Made by a program: the position numbers and the translations under genes. 64,000 nucleotides of DNA from Oscillatoria sp. SIO1A7 (GTDB lineage Bacteria; Cyanobacteriota; Cyanobacteriia; Cyanobacteriales; Laspinemataceae): positions 241,392-305,391 of the forward strand of contig JAAHFN010000022.1 of assembly GCA_010672965.1 (NCBI GenBank). The letters are read 5' to 3'. This document shows, in pieces, positions 52,072 to 60,331 of the stretch. Each line of letters opens with the position of its first letter. Within the stretch, counting starts at the first letter, position 1. The notes below the pieces were generated by a model. It ran no database searches. It was not told the origin of the DNA and saw nothing but the letters and a program-made list of their open reading frames with translations.

Positions 52072-54396
52072 TTACCAAGGACTGCCAACCATAGTAAAAG
52101 CCGCCCAATAATAAGGATGAGATAGATCTGCATTACCGATCGCAGTCAGCTCCGGAGGCAAGGAAATTGTGCCAAAAGAGCCGACCAGAGTTCCCCCTTC
52201 TATTTTGACTTCTCCGCGAATCATACTTCTCTGGGTTTGCCCGAGAGCTTCTGCCTTAATTGGTGCAGTTTGTAATTGTTGGTAAAACTCGCTCATCAAG
52301 CCCAAGGTGCCCAAGTCGCTGACTTGCCACAAACTGGCTAATGTGGATTTCACCCCTGCTTGCACCGATAAACCGGCAAAACCCATTTCGCTAGCGTCAT
52401 CCCCGAAACCAGTTCTACAAGCGCTCAGCACCAAAAGTTCTACGGTTGGCGGAGAATGCCATTCCAATTCGCGCATCTCGTCTAAGCGCAGTCTGCCATC
52501 CCACATCTGGATGTAAGAATTTTTTTGATTTCCTGCTTGGAAATTGGCATGGGTGGCGATGTGGATTATCTCAAATCCTTGTTGTTTGCGCAAGTTCTTC
52601 AGATTATCGCGAGTAAAATCTTGATTGACCAGGGCTTGCCCCGGCCAAAAATGCTGAACGATCGCATCGGTTTCAAAAGGAACGACGGGCAGGGGGTTGA
52701 GGGGGGGATTAAATTCCGATACGCCCATTGCCAAAACCCGCGCTTCTTGCAAGCCGACAAAGCGCAAATCCACTAAGTTGATGCTGGGAATCAGGGAAAA
52801 ACTGTATTTTTCGGCTAAAAATTGTTCGCCGTCGTGCAAGGCAGCCAAGGGAATGGTTCGCAAGCCAGCATCCATAGACAATAGTAAAGTATCGATTTGG
52901 CGACTTTTCAGTTCTGCTTCTAAAGGAGCAATTAACCACCGATAGAGCTGCTGGGCTTCGGGCAAGTAGCTGCTGCGGGAGTTGACTCCTTGGCGAAAAC
53001 TTTGGGCGACCCGGAGCAATTCGCGGCGTTTGATATTTACGCTCTCATGAATATTTTCTCCTTCCACCGTTCTCATCACCAAATATAATTGGTTTTCTCC
53101 AATGAAAGCGTGGATGATGGTGGGATTTATCTCCGTTTGGGCGCGAACGCTTTTCATACTATTTTGCACGGTTTCCACGTCGCGCATATCTAGGTTTAAA
53201 ATCGCTCTAGGAGAAGCGATCGCCCAGTTAATAGACCCTTCTATCGTTTCTTCGTCGAATTCTATAGATAATATCTCGCCATCTTCCTCAAATAGTTTTT
53301 CGGCGATCGCATCTCTAATATCTTCAAAATCGTCATCGTCAAAATAACCTTCAAAATCGTCATCGTCAACATCCCTCGTATCTTCCAATTCTATAGGTAT
53401 GGATATCTCGCCATCTTCGTCAAATAGTTCTCCTTCAGCGATCGCCTCTCTCAGCTCCTCAATATCGTAGAATTCCTCAATACCTTCAAAGTCGTCGATA
53501 TTATCTATTTCACCGTTAGCAATTTCCTCTGCTGTGAGCCCCGAGCCGACTAACTCCACCTCCCCATCTTCATTAATCCTCACCTCCGTGGCATTCTCCT
53601 CCTCTCCGCCCGTCAGCAATTCTGCCAACTCCAAAGGATCGATTTCTTCCGTTGATGCCGGTACGTCCAAAGCTAGGATCTGTCCCTCGGCGCTGAGGCG
53701 CAGTAAACTCTCTCCCGGTACTTCGGCTACGACAATATTTCCACCGGGTGCTTCTACCGTACCGTTATTAATTATAATATTGGCAAGTAAGGTTATATTA
53801 TTTCCCTCCCCCACTGCCAAGTTGCCTTGGTTAAAAATTATCCCTTCCGGTTCTGGCTCAAACAACAAAGCTCTGGGATTGCCGATTAAGCTAGCCCAAT
53901 CATTTTCCCCAAAAACATCTAAGTCTTCTAAGGGAAAACCTTCTGGGTCTGCTCCAAAACCTATAGCAGTTGCGGTGGCGGCGGAAAAATCTCCCGGCAC
54001 GTTCAAGCTGGCATTAGGGCCAAAAAAGAAGCCAGCGGGGTTGATTAAAAATAAATTAGAATTGCCTCCAGTTACCTGAATTATTCCATTAATTACCGAC
54101 GCATCGCCGCTGCTGATGCTGCCGATAATGTTTCTAATATCCGGGCGAGAAATAAAGTTAGCAACTTGATTTCGTCGGAGGTCGAACTGCTCGAAGCTAT
54201 GAAAAAGATTTCCCCCATCTCCAGAAAGAGTTTCTCCAGAAATATTAATTAGATTGCCGTTCCCTTGGATTATGGTTTCGGTGCTGCCGTCGGGCACGAT
54301 GGTTTGAGCCGCTACCCACCCTCCCGGGAGAGAGGTTAGAGCTGCGATGCCGAATGCCAATGGGATTAATTTTGCAATCTGGTTTCCGGATTTCAT
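52072..54396 (-). CDS. TPS secretion domain fused to CHAT protease
   Basis: The 774-residue fusion starts with a signal peptide (LIPLAFGIAALTSLPGGWVA, cut after AAQ). Next comes a filamentous-haemagglutinin-type TPS domain (about 30-180), with QGNGNLINISGETLSGDGGN, then FLINPAGFFFGPNASLNVPG, as in two-partner-secretion exoproteins. A low-complexity acidic region (about 255-385) leads to a C-terminal CHAT domain. The CHAT caspase-like dyad is intact: His in IIHIATHANF (about 614) and Cys in LVLSACRTGFGD (about 659). CHAT proteases act in cell death and defence, normally in the cytoplasm; a secreted one is unusual. It follows the sigma/DUF1822/CHAT operon on the same strand. A family A element begins five bases upstream of its ATG. 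Confidence 0.9.
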   Translation of the reverse strand: MKSGNQIAKLIPLAFGIAALTSLPGGWVAAQTIVPDGSTETIIQGNGNLINISGETLSGDGGNLFHSFEQFDLRRNQVANFISRPDIRNIIGSISSGDASVINGIIQVTGGNSNLFLINPAGFFFGPNASLNVPGDFSAATATAIGFGADPEGFPLEDLDVFGENDWASLIGNPRALLFEPEPEGIIFNQGNLAVGEGNNITLLANIIINNGTVEAPGGNIVVAEVPGESLLRLSAEGQILALDVPASTEEIDPLELAELLTGGEEENATEVRINEDGEVELVGSGLTAEEIANGEIDNIDDFEGIEEFYDIEELREAIAEGELFDEDGEISIPIELEDTRDVDDDDFEGYFDDDDFEDIRDAIAEKLFEEDGEILSIEFDEETIEGSINWAIASPRAILNLDMRDVETVQNSMKSVRAQTEINPTIIHAFIGENQLYLVMRTVEGENIHESVNIKRRELLRVAQSFRQGVNSRSSYLPEAQQLYRWLIAPLEAELKSRQIDTLLLSMDAGLRTIPLAALHDGEQFLAEKYSFSLIPSINLVDLRFVGLQEARVLAMGVSEFNPPLNPLPVVPFETDAIVQHFWPGQALVNQDFTRDNLKNLRKQQGFEIIHIATHANFQAGNQKNSYIQMWDGRLRLDEMRELEWHSPPTVELLVLSACRTGFGDDASEMGFAGLSVQAGVKSTLASLWQVSDLGTLGLMSEFYQQLQTAPIKAEALGQTQRSMIRGEVKIEGGTLVGSFGTISLPPELTAIGNADLSHPYYWAAFTMVGSPW

Positions 54397-54400
54397 CTTA

Positions 54401-54552
54401 TATAGCGTTTCTCAAATTGATGTGAGATACCACCGGCGTTGCATCCCAATATGAGAATCCTCGTTTTACAGCAGAGATGGTCTTGGGGCATGCTGTCGCC
54501 CCTACGTTTCTAGGGTCCGATCGTTTATTACACTTATTTGAGAACCGCTATA
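54401..54552. mobile_element. Family A element abutting the TPS-CHAT start codon
   Basis: 152 bp, TATAGCGTTTCTCAAATTGA ... ATTTGAGAACCGCTATA. It leaves only four bases between its edge and the ATG, so any ribosome site must lie in the element. Confidence 0.88.
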
Positions 54553-54699
54553 TCATGTCGGTTTGAATGCCCCAAAAAAAGTCAAGTGCTGCTTCGGACG
54601 GGCATCCCGCCTGGGAGCTTGGGCTCCTTGGGACAGGCGGGACGCCCGTCCTACGGGAGATTCTAATTTTTTCTGTGGGTATTTAACCCAACTTGATAT
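54551..54699. mobile_element. Family C palindromic element
   Basis: About 149 bp, TATCATGTCGGTTTGAATGC ... AACCCAACTTGATATT. It shares its terminal TA with the adjoining family A element. Core arms: gacgggcatcccgcctggga and the complement. ATGCCCA and CACCCTA heptamers follow at 54723-54780. Confidence 0.78.
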
Positions 54700-54795
54700 T
54701 AAATCGGTTTATACCATTTTCCATGCCCAATGCCCAATGCCCAATGCCCAATGCCCCACACCCTACACCCCACACCCCAGTTATTGCCCAATGCT

Positions 54796-56205
54796 CTATA
54801 AAGCATTAATTTTTTCCTCCATTTGTCTGGCTCCCTCGAAATCTGCCAATCTTCGATATCCTTCTAAGGCTTGCTCGTACTGCTGGCGAGCTTCTCGCTT
54901 ATTGCCCGCATCTCGATAAATATTGCCCAGACGAATGCGAGTTGCGATCGCCCCTGATAAATCTGGCAATCTAGCATATCCTTCTAGAGCTTGCTGGTAA
55001 GAGCGAATCGCCTTTTCCGTTTCCCCATTAATAGCATAAAGGTTTGCTAGTTCTGTCCGAGCCAAAGTTGCTCCGGCCAAATCCCCCGTAACCTTTGCCC
55101 GTTCGATCGCTTGACTATAATACCGCTCGGCCATTGCTGTCAAACCCACCTGGCAGTAGAGATTGCCCAGCATTAGTGCAGATCCCATTTGTAGCGCTTC
55201 TGGAATATGGGTGTGGTCAAAAGTAGTTGCAGAGGATCCCCCCCCAACCCCCCCTTGCAAAAGGAGGGGCAAGAAAGCCGATGGCGTTTTTAAGGGGGGT
55301 CTGGGGGGATCGCCCGACTGGAGTATCCCATTGTTATCAACGGGTTTTGACCACACCCCTGCAATATCCCCTGCAATATCCCCTGCCCCAGCTTCTAGCA
55401 AAGCGATCGCCTCGGCGCGCAAACCAAATCTAGTATAAATGTCAGCCATTGCGAGGATTTTGCCAGACTCTGTTAAATCCGTTTCTGCGAGTTGGGCGAC
55501 TTGCGATCGCACGACTTCTGCTTCCTCTTCCGGCAACAAGCGGAAGCTACTGCCCGGTGTTTCGTCGTATTGGCTGGACGGTTCTTCCGCCTCGGAAGTC
55601 GCCCCATTATTAGCTCTAACAATTAATCTATAAATACTTCCCGGCTGCAGAGGCCGCTCTCCATCATAGATTGCCTCAGTTTCAGTAACAGTTGCGCGCC
55701 AGATATCCCCCGCTTCTCCCCGAAGAATAGCCTCGTATTCCGTCGCTCCTTCTACCGCATTCCAGCGAAAAAGCGGGCGATCGCCAATCAAAAAACTGCT
55801 GCGCGGACTAATAATATAAGGAATAGTAGCCGACTGAGTTCCGCTGCAAAAACCTCGCGTATGTCCCAGACCGCCCATCGGTTTTCTGCGCGGTGGCGGA
55901 CAGCCATTGCCGACCCCAGAGCGAACCCCGCTCGGCACTACCCAAGTATTTCCAGCAGCGCATAAAATTCTGACCCTCATCCCTTCTGGTGGAAAAATGA
56001 GAGTTCCCGGCCAAAGTCGAGTTCCCACCGCAACCGGATAATAATTTTGCGCTCCGGCGGGCTTAATCGGAATAGGAGCGGCGGCTTCGATAATCCGGCC
56101 TACATGAGGTAAACGAGGCGAAATGCCCAGGACGCGGCGATCGCTATCCAAAGCAGCGACTAACAGCAGAGACAAACCAAAGGCGATCGCTCCATATCGT
56201 TTCAT
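54796..56205 (-). CDS. Exported TPR protein of the CHAT operon
   Basis: The protein is 469 residues from the ATG at 56205, which overlaps the stop of the CHAT-TPR gene as ATGA; a start at 56253 is not needed. Signal peptide: MKRYGAIAFGLSLLLVAALD. Next comes a beta-rich part with two Cys near VRILCAAGNTWVVPSG, a fibronectin-like segment (FRWNAVEGATEYEAILRG), and TPRs at the end (about 270-469), e.g. YYSQAIERAKVTGDLAGATL. Between two TPR helices lies a foreign stretch, VWSKPVDNNGILQSGDPPRP and onward for 50 codons. It is encoded exactly by a 150-bp palindromic element (55209-55358). Confidence 0.85.
   Translation of the reverse strand: MKRYGAIAFGLSLLLVAALDSDRRVLGISPRLPHVGRIIEAAAPIPIKPAGAQNYYPVAVGTRLWPGTLIFPPEGMRVRILCAAGNTWVVPSGVRSGVGNGCPPPRRKPMGGLGHTRGFCSGTQSATIPYIISPRSSFLIGDRPLFRWNAVEGATEYEAILRGEAGDIWRATVTETEAIYDGERPLQPGSIYRLIVRANNGATSEAEEPSSQYDETPGSSFRLLPEEEAEVVRSQVAQLAETDLTESGKILAMADIYTRFGLRAEAIALLEAGAGDIAGDIAGVWSKPVDNNGILQSGDPPRPPLKTPSAFLPLLLQGGVGGGSSATTFDHTHIPEALQMGSALMLGNLYCQVGLTAMAERYYSQAIERAKVTGDLAGATLARTELANLYAINGETEKAIRSYQQALEGYARLPDLSGAIATRIRLGNIYRDAGNKREARQQYEQALEGYRRLADFEGARQMEEKINAL
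55209..55358. mobile_element. In-frame 150-bp palindromic element inside a TPR gene
   Basis: Ends GGGTGTGGTCAAAA and TTTTGACCACACCC. The inner arms are ccccccttgcaaaaggaggg and aaggggggtctgggggg. The length is exactly 50 codons and no stop occurs in the coding frame. Related DNA lies at 37692-37795. Confidence 0.8.
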
Positions 56206-58166
56206 GGTTCTTCTCCTCTTGATGCTAACTTTTCCAGGGCGATGCCTATCCACCTATCTTCTTCTGGACTTTGGGTGCTAAAGCCGTAGGCCAAACATAA
56301 CTCCCATTCCGATAGCGCCGCCTCCGCTTGGCCTTGAGACTCGCGCACTTGTGCCATAAGACAGCGAGCTGCAGCTCGGCTATAGTCCAATAGAATAGCT
56401 TCTTCCAGGTGAGTTTCCGCCTCTTCATAGCGTCCTTGTTCCAGTCGCGCCCAGCCCATATTTTTATGAAGAGATAGTTTAACCGCATCCCCCTCTAGGG
56501 GCGGCAATTCTGCCTCGACCTTTTGCAACCCAGCTAGCAGCAGTTGCACCGCTCGTTCGCGATCGCCTGCTATTATTTCCAGGCGACCGAGATTATTATA
56601 AGCCTGAATAACTCCTTTTTCAATCGCCCTCATATATGCTTGGCGAGCCCGGTCTAGGCGATCGCGATCTTCATAGAGCAATCCCAAATTATATTGTACC
56701 TTGCCATAACTCTCCCCCCGCCGCAAGCCATTCAGCCAGATTGACCCCTGATATAACCTTTCCGCCTTAGCCAATTCTTTTTTATGATAGGCTTCCAGAC
56801 CTAGCTGATTGAGAAACTCCGGCAAAGGAGCAAAATTAAAAGGAACGATCGCAAGACAAGCTCCTAAAATTCCCGCCACCATCCCCCGAGCTATATTAGT
56901 CGGAGCGAGCCTAGGGGAGTAGGGCGCTGGTTCTGTTGGCCAAATAAAAGGAGGCGCTGCGGGATTCTGGCAAATCGCCGGCAACCAGCTCGCACAGGGA
57001 AACTCATCTTCTATAGCTTGCAGTCTTTCTCTGGCTTCCCGCACTGCTATCGAAAAACTCTCCCCCCGAGAAAAAGCTTCTAGAAAATAAGTTAAAAAAG
57101 CTTGGGCGACGCGATCGGGAACCTCCTCGCGCATAACAATTATTTGGGGTATATGCAGACTTAATGTTTCCAGCTCTCGCACGAACCCCAGTCCGTCGCA
57201 AGAATTAAAAATTGCCAGCCGCAATCCCCCTTCTATAGCATGGCGCAGAGCATTTTGCCAATCGCCAACGCTGAGGCTTTGGCTAGAATTTATTTCCATC
57301 CGACCTATTTCCCCTTCCGCTGGGCTGGAACTATGACCCGCAAAAAAGAAAATATCCCAGTTATCTCGCCAGAGGCGATCGTGAATGGTTTTTGGCTGCG
57401 GCTCTTCTAAAAAAGTCAGTTCTGCATTCGGTAGTTTTTCCAGTACGGCGCGGTCTTCTATTACCTCGATGCCCTCGCTATTGCCCAAAACCGCCAAAAT
57501 TTTTATACGCTCAGCATTTCCCTGGGACAATCGCTCAGCATTTCCCTGGGACAATCGCGGCGGGGGAGACACTGCAGCGCGGATCGAGTAATCCACCAGC
57601 TCTCTTGTAGCCGGGAGCCAGGGTACTTTGGCATTTTGAATTTTGACTTTTGAATTTTGAATTCCGCGCAGCGGCACTAGCTCCCGGTTTGGGGTACTCA
57701 AGGCCATTTCCGCTTGTCGGTAATCCTGGAAAAAATCCCAGAGATGCCAGGGAAGTTGCCGCAATTGGATATCGTCAGTTTCCAGGATAATTTGGACTTC
57801 TCTATCCGGGGCTAAATGGGTTCGCAAGCGCTGGTAAATCGGGCGAAACTCTTCCGAATGCAGCCACTGATTTAATTTGTTTTTTAATTCCTGGCAGATT
57901 TCGCGAAACTCGACCTCGGAAACTTGGGTTACCGTGCCTTCGCTTTCTTGGAAAGAAATGCGCAGACGCCAACCCAGGCGATCGTAGAGCGCCTTATAGA
58001 TAAATTGCCAATTGCGATAGAGTTGGGTTAGTTCCGGGGCGCTGGGCAGACTTGCCGTTAATTGGAGCTGATGGGGATTGGCATCCGTGCCAATCTGAGC
58101 CGACACAGCAGGAAAGCCCTGCTGCAAATTTCCCGCGCCCACTCTTAAAATAACGAACTGATTCAT
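56202..58166 (-). CDS. CHAT-domain protein with transmembrane helix and TPRs
   Basis: This 654-residue protein has an N-terminal ~180-residue alpha/beta region (from MNQFVILRVGAGNLQQGFPA) typical of cyanobacterial CHAT proteins. The CHAT protease domain (about 225-410) holds the dyad His in IFFFAGHSSSP (about 277) and Cys in AIFNSCDGLGF (about 323). A helix, MVAGILGACLAIVPFNFAP (about 435-453), should anchor it in the membrane. TPRs follow (GKVQYNLGLLYEDRDRLDRA onward), on the far side if the helix spans. Stretches encoded by short repeats are present: NSKVKIQNAKV and a duplicated RLSQGNAE. It overlaps the next gene by 4 nt and starts 21 nt after the DUF1822 gene. Confidence 0.9.
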   Translation of the reverse strand: MNQFVILRVGAGNLQQGFPAVSAQIGTDANPHQLQLTASLPSAPELTQLYRNWQFIYKALYDRLGWRLRISFQESEGTVTQVSEVEFREICQELKNKLNQWLHSEEFRPIYQRLRTHLAPDREVQIILETDDIQLRQLPWHLWDFFQDYRQAEMALSTPNRELVPLRGIQNSKVKIQNAKVPWLPATRELVDYSIRAAVSPPPRLSQGNAERLSQGNAERIKILAVLGNSEGIEVIEDRAVLEKLPNAELTFLEEPQPKTIHDRLWRDNWDIFFFAGHSSSPAEGEIGRMEINSSQSLSVGDWQNALRHAIEGGLRLAIFNSCDGLGFVRELETLSLHIPQIIVMREEVPDRVAQAFLTYFLEAFSRGESFSIAVREARERLQAIEDEFPCASWLPAICQNPAAPPFIWPTEPAPYSPRLAPTNIARGMVAGILGACLAIVPFNFAPLPEFLNQLGLEAYHKKELAKAERLYQGSIWLNGLRRGESYGKVQYNLGLLYEDRDRLDRARQAYMRAIEKGVIQAYNNLGRLEIIAGDRERAVQLLLAGLQKVEAELPPLEGDAVKLSLHKNMGWARLEQGRYEEAETHLEEAILLDYSRAAARCLMAQVRESQGQAEAALSEWELCLAYGFSTQSPEEDRWIGIALEKLASRGEEP

Positions 58167-58187
58167 GTCCGGAAGAAGCCAGATGGT

Positions 58188-59198
58188 TTAGATTATAAAC
58201 GCTTCTGTTAAGGTCGTGCCATCTAGGGCGATCGCGATTTGAAATTTTTCGCCCGCAGTGCCTTGAAAAGGGGGTAGTTGAATGAAATTATCTAAACTGC
58301 GCGATCGCACCTCCCGCAGCATTTCCCCAGTTTCCGACAAAATAGCCAACTTCAGATTAGCGGGCAAATAGGTTTCTCCCGGTATCGGATGCAACTGCAT
58401 TCGGACTACCGTATTGTCATCCCCTTGGGGAGTCAGGGCCACTAGCAAAGTCACCCTTCGGCCTCCCAGTTCGATGCCCAAATCCAAAAGCTTGGCTGCC
58501 TTCACCTCCCGAATTTCTCCCAGAGTCCCCGGTCCCCGAGCAGGAGTCAATGCCCCCAGCCCGGGCTCCATCAGATTATCCAAAAATTCCCAGCCCTCGG
58601 CAATTGCCCCCTCAAGCCACTCACTTAAATTTAGCAGAGGTTTGGAGCTAGGGGATTCCAGCAGCGCCATATATTCCAGAAACTCATCCATCGACTGCAA
58701 CTCGCTCAGAGCCAATTGCTCCCTAGTTGCAGTTTTGGCAAATCCCAGCAAAGTGGCTTCCTGCAGTTCGTCGTCAATTAGCACCACCACATAACCAATG
58801 CGATCGTCGAGTACCTCTGGAGGAACGTAGCAAGACTCGATAGATTCGATAGATGGGACGGAATTTATCCCCGCAGATTTTACCCGGGCAGACTTTACCC
58901 GGGCAAAATTTATCGGACGACATTCAAGGCGACCCAGGCCGGTCACCTCCAGATCCGCAATATCCGCCGCCAGCCTCACCACCGGATTCCAGCTATCTCC
59001 AGCGCTCGGGTCTGTAGCTATCCCCATCATCCGCAAGTAGTTATTAACCGCGCAGACTGCCAGAGTATTAAAATAGACGCGCTCTGCCTTCGGCGGCGTC
59101 GGCTGTTCGGCAGCAAACTCCCGGGCGAGCGATCGCACATTCAAAGGCGTCGCTATAGGGATAGACTTTTCTTCTAGAATCGTAATCTTAGGAATCAT
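58188..59198 (-). CDS. DUF1822 family protein
   Basis: This 336-residue cytoplasmic protein is of a family found nearly only in cyanobacteria. Recognisable segments: YFNTLAVCAVNNYLRMMGIA, then DSWNPVVRLAADIADLEVTG, IGYVVVLIDDELQEATLLGF and the beta-rich C-terminus VTLLVALTPQGDDNTVVRMQ. Function is unknown. Members commonly sit between sigma-factor-like and CHAT genes, as here. Start and stop overlap the sigma gene by 4 nt, so translation is coupled. An ARVKSARVKSAG stretch comes from a short DNA duplication. Confidence 0.88.
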   Translation of the reverse strand: MIPKITILEEKSIPIATPLNVRSLAREFAAEQPTPPKAERVYFNTLAVCAVNNYLRMMGIATDPSAGDSWNPVVRLAADIADLEVTGLGRLECRPINFARVKSARVKSAGINSVPSIESIESCYVPPEVLDDRIGYVVVLIDDELQEATLLGFAKTATREQLALSELQSMDEFLEYMALLESPSSKPLLNLSEWLEGAIAEGWEFLDNLMEPGLGALTPARGPGTLGEIREVKAAKLLDLGIELGGRRVTLLVALTPQGDDNTVVRMQLHPIPGETYLPANLKLAILSETGEMLREVRSRSLDNFIQLPPFQGTAGEKFQIAIALDGTTLTEAFII

Positions 59199-59872
59199 TG
59201 CGCTTTTCTCCTTTTAGGGGTTTTCCGATCTTCTATATATCCCTGGGCAACGCCGAAAGATCGCAACAGGGGCAGGCATTTACGGTTATAAAACTTAGGC
59301 AAATCGGTTGCTTCTGACGGTGTGAGGTTAAATTCCGCAGCTATCTCTTTCCAGGGCGTTTCCGAAGGAAATCTGCGCCGAATCAAAGCTTGACAGTTTA
59401 TATCGGCGCGTTTTCTAAAAAGCGTCTTGCGCAAAGTCCCCTCTGGATCTGTCGCAATCCAGTTTAAAGTTGCATTCATAATCTCTAGCGCTGGCTCCAC
59501 ATCGGGACGAGCTGGCAAATGCCCCACCAAGTCGAACGCTTGCCCTTCCTCGCTTTTGCGGGCATACATTTGTCTTTGCTGCTGTCTGCGCGTCCCATCT
59601 CGCCAGCGTCTCAGTCTTTTTTTAAGTTCGTCGTCGAGCCAAGTAGTCACTCTGCATTTGCTCGGGTCATACAGTTCTGGATTCTGACAACAAAACTCCC
59701 ACATCTCTTGGAGCGCGTCATTATAATACGGCACCGATTCTCTCCAGAGTTTGCGAGATTTCGTCACCAACCGATAAACCTCGCTGAGCCTTTGCTGGCG
59801 CTGCGGACTCTTCGCCGGATAACTGCAAGCTTCGGCAATAAGCTGACGGAGGTTTTTATCTAGATTGTCCAT
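59195..59872 (-). CDS. ECF-like sigma-70 family factor
   Basis: The protein is 225 residues from the ATG at 59872. A longer frame to 59923 is read from ATGCCCA heptamers and is not used. It shows sigma region 2 (YYNDALQEMWEFCCQNPELY then VTTWLDDELKKRLRRWRDGT) and a region-4 helix-turn-helix-like end (PWKEIAAEFNLTPSEATDLP, KFYNRKCLPLLRSFGV). It would direct RNA polymerase to a small regulon, perhaps its own operon. It is the first gene of a four-gene coupled operon. No anti-sigma gene is adjacent; the DUF1822 protein could play that part, but this is inference. Confidence 0.83.
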   Translation of the reverse strand: MDNLDKNLRQLIAEACSYPAKSPQRQQRLSEVYRLVTKSRKLWRESVPYYNDALQEMWEFCCQNPELYDPSKCRVTTWLDDELKKRLRRWRDGTRRQQQRQMYARKSEEGQAFDLVGHLPARPDVEPALEIMNATLNWIATDPEGTLRKTLFRKRADINCQALIRRRFPSETPWKEIAAEFNLTPSEATDLPKFYNRKCLPLLRSFGVAQGYIEDRKTPKRRKAQ

Positions 59873-59879
59873 GATGGAA

Positions 59880-60065
59880 TTGAGAATTTGGGCATGGGGC
59901 ATCGGGCATGGGGCATGGGGCATGGGGCATTGCGCAGGCGGGACGCCCGCGCTACGGGTTCCCTTGCTACCCTGCGCAGGCGCGCTACGGGACCCCTTGC
60001 TACCCTGCCTCCTCCGATGCCCGATGCCCCATGCCCTATCTTAGTTACTCGCCTGAGACGGTCAT
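59880..60065. repeat. Heptamers and GC-rich repeat upstream of the sigma gene
   Basis: GGGCATG heptamers (59891-59930), two gcaggcg(gga)/gcgctacgg-type copies followed by ttgctaccctgc at about 59934-60008, and ATGCCCG heptamers at about 60017-60035. Confidence 0.7.
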
Positions 60066-60113
60066 TTTTCGCAGGTTCGCCAAAAAAAACTTTTTTTGGC
60101 GAACCTGCGAAAA
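60066..60113. promoter_or_regulatory. Perfect 23-bp inverted repeat between divergent genes
   Basis: Arms TTTTCGCAGGTTCGCC plus seven A, and the exact complement, with a 2-nt loop. It lies between the sigma operon (minus) and the Asp-rich gene (plus). It could be a two-way terminator, a regulator site or a small mobile palindrome. Confidence 0.7.
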
Positions 60114-60331
60114 GTTCGATTGACAACCGCAGTAACAAAACAACAAGCGAATGGGGCACTGGACATCGAGGACCAGGAGAAAGGGAGACCAAGGAAGTTT
60201 TAAGTTTTGAGTTCTTAGCTTGAGAGTTACAAAAAACCAATTTAAAACTTAAAACTCAAAACTTAAAACTCTCCCCAATGCCCAATTCCCAATTCCCAAT
60301 TCCCAATTCCATTAATAGGAGAGCAACAATT
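60114..60331. other. Leader region of the Asp-rich gene
   Basis: AAAACTT/AAGTTTTA-type repeats at 60195-60270 form a potential hairpin. ATTCCCA heptamers follow at 60279-60308, then the AGGAGAG ribosome site. Confidence 0.5.

Noticed and set aside
59873..59923. 17-residue N-terminal extension of the sigma factor
   Set aside because: It is encoded by ATGCCCA heptamers. The internal ATG at 59872 gives a normal sigma N-terminus.
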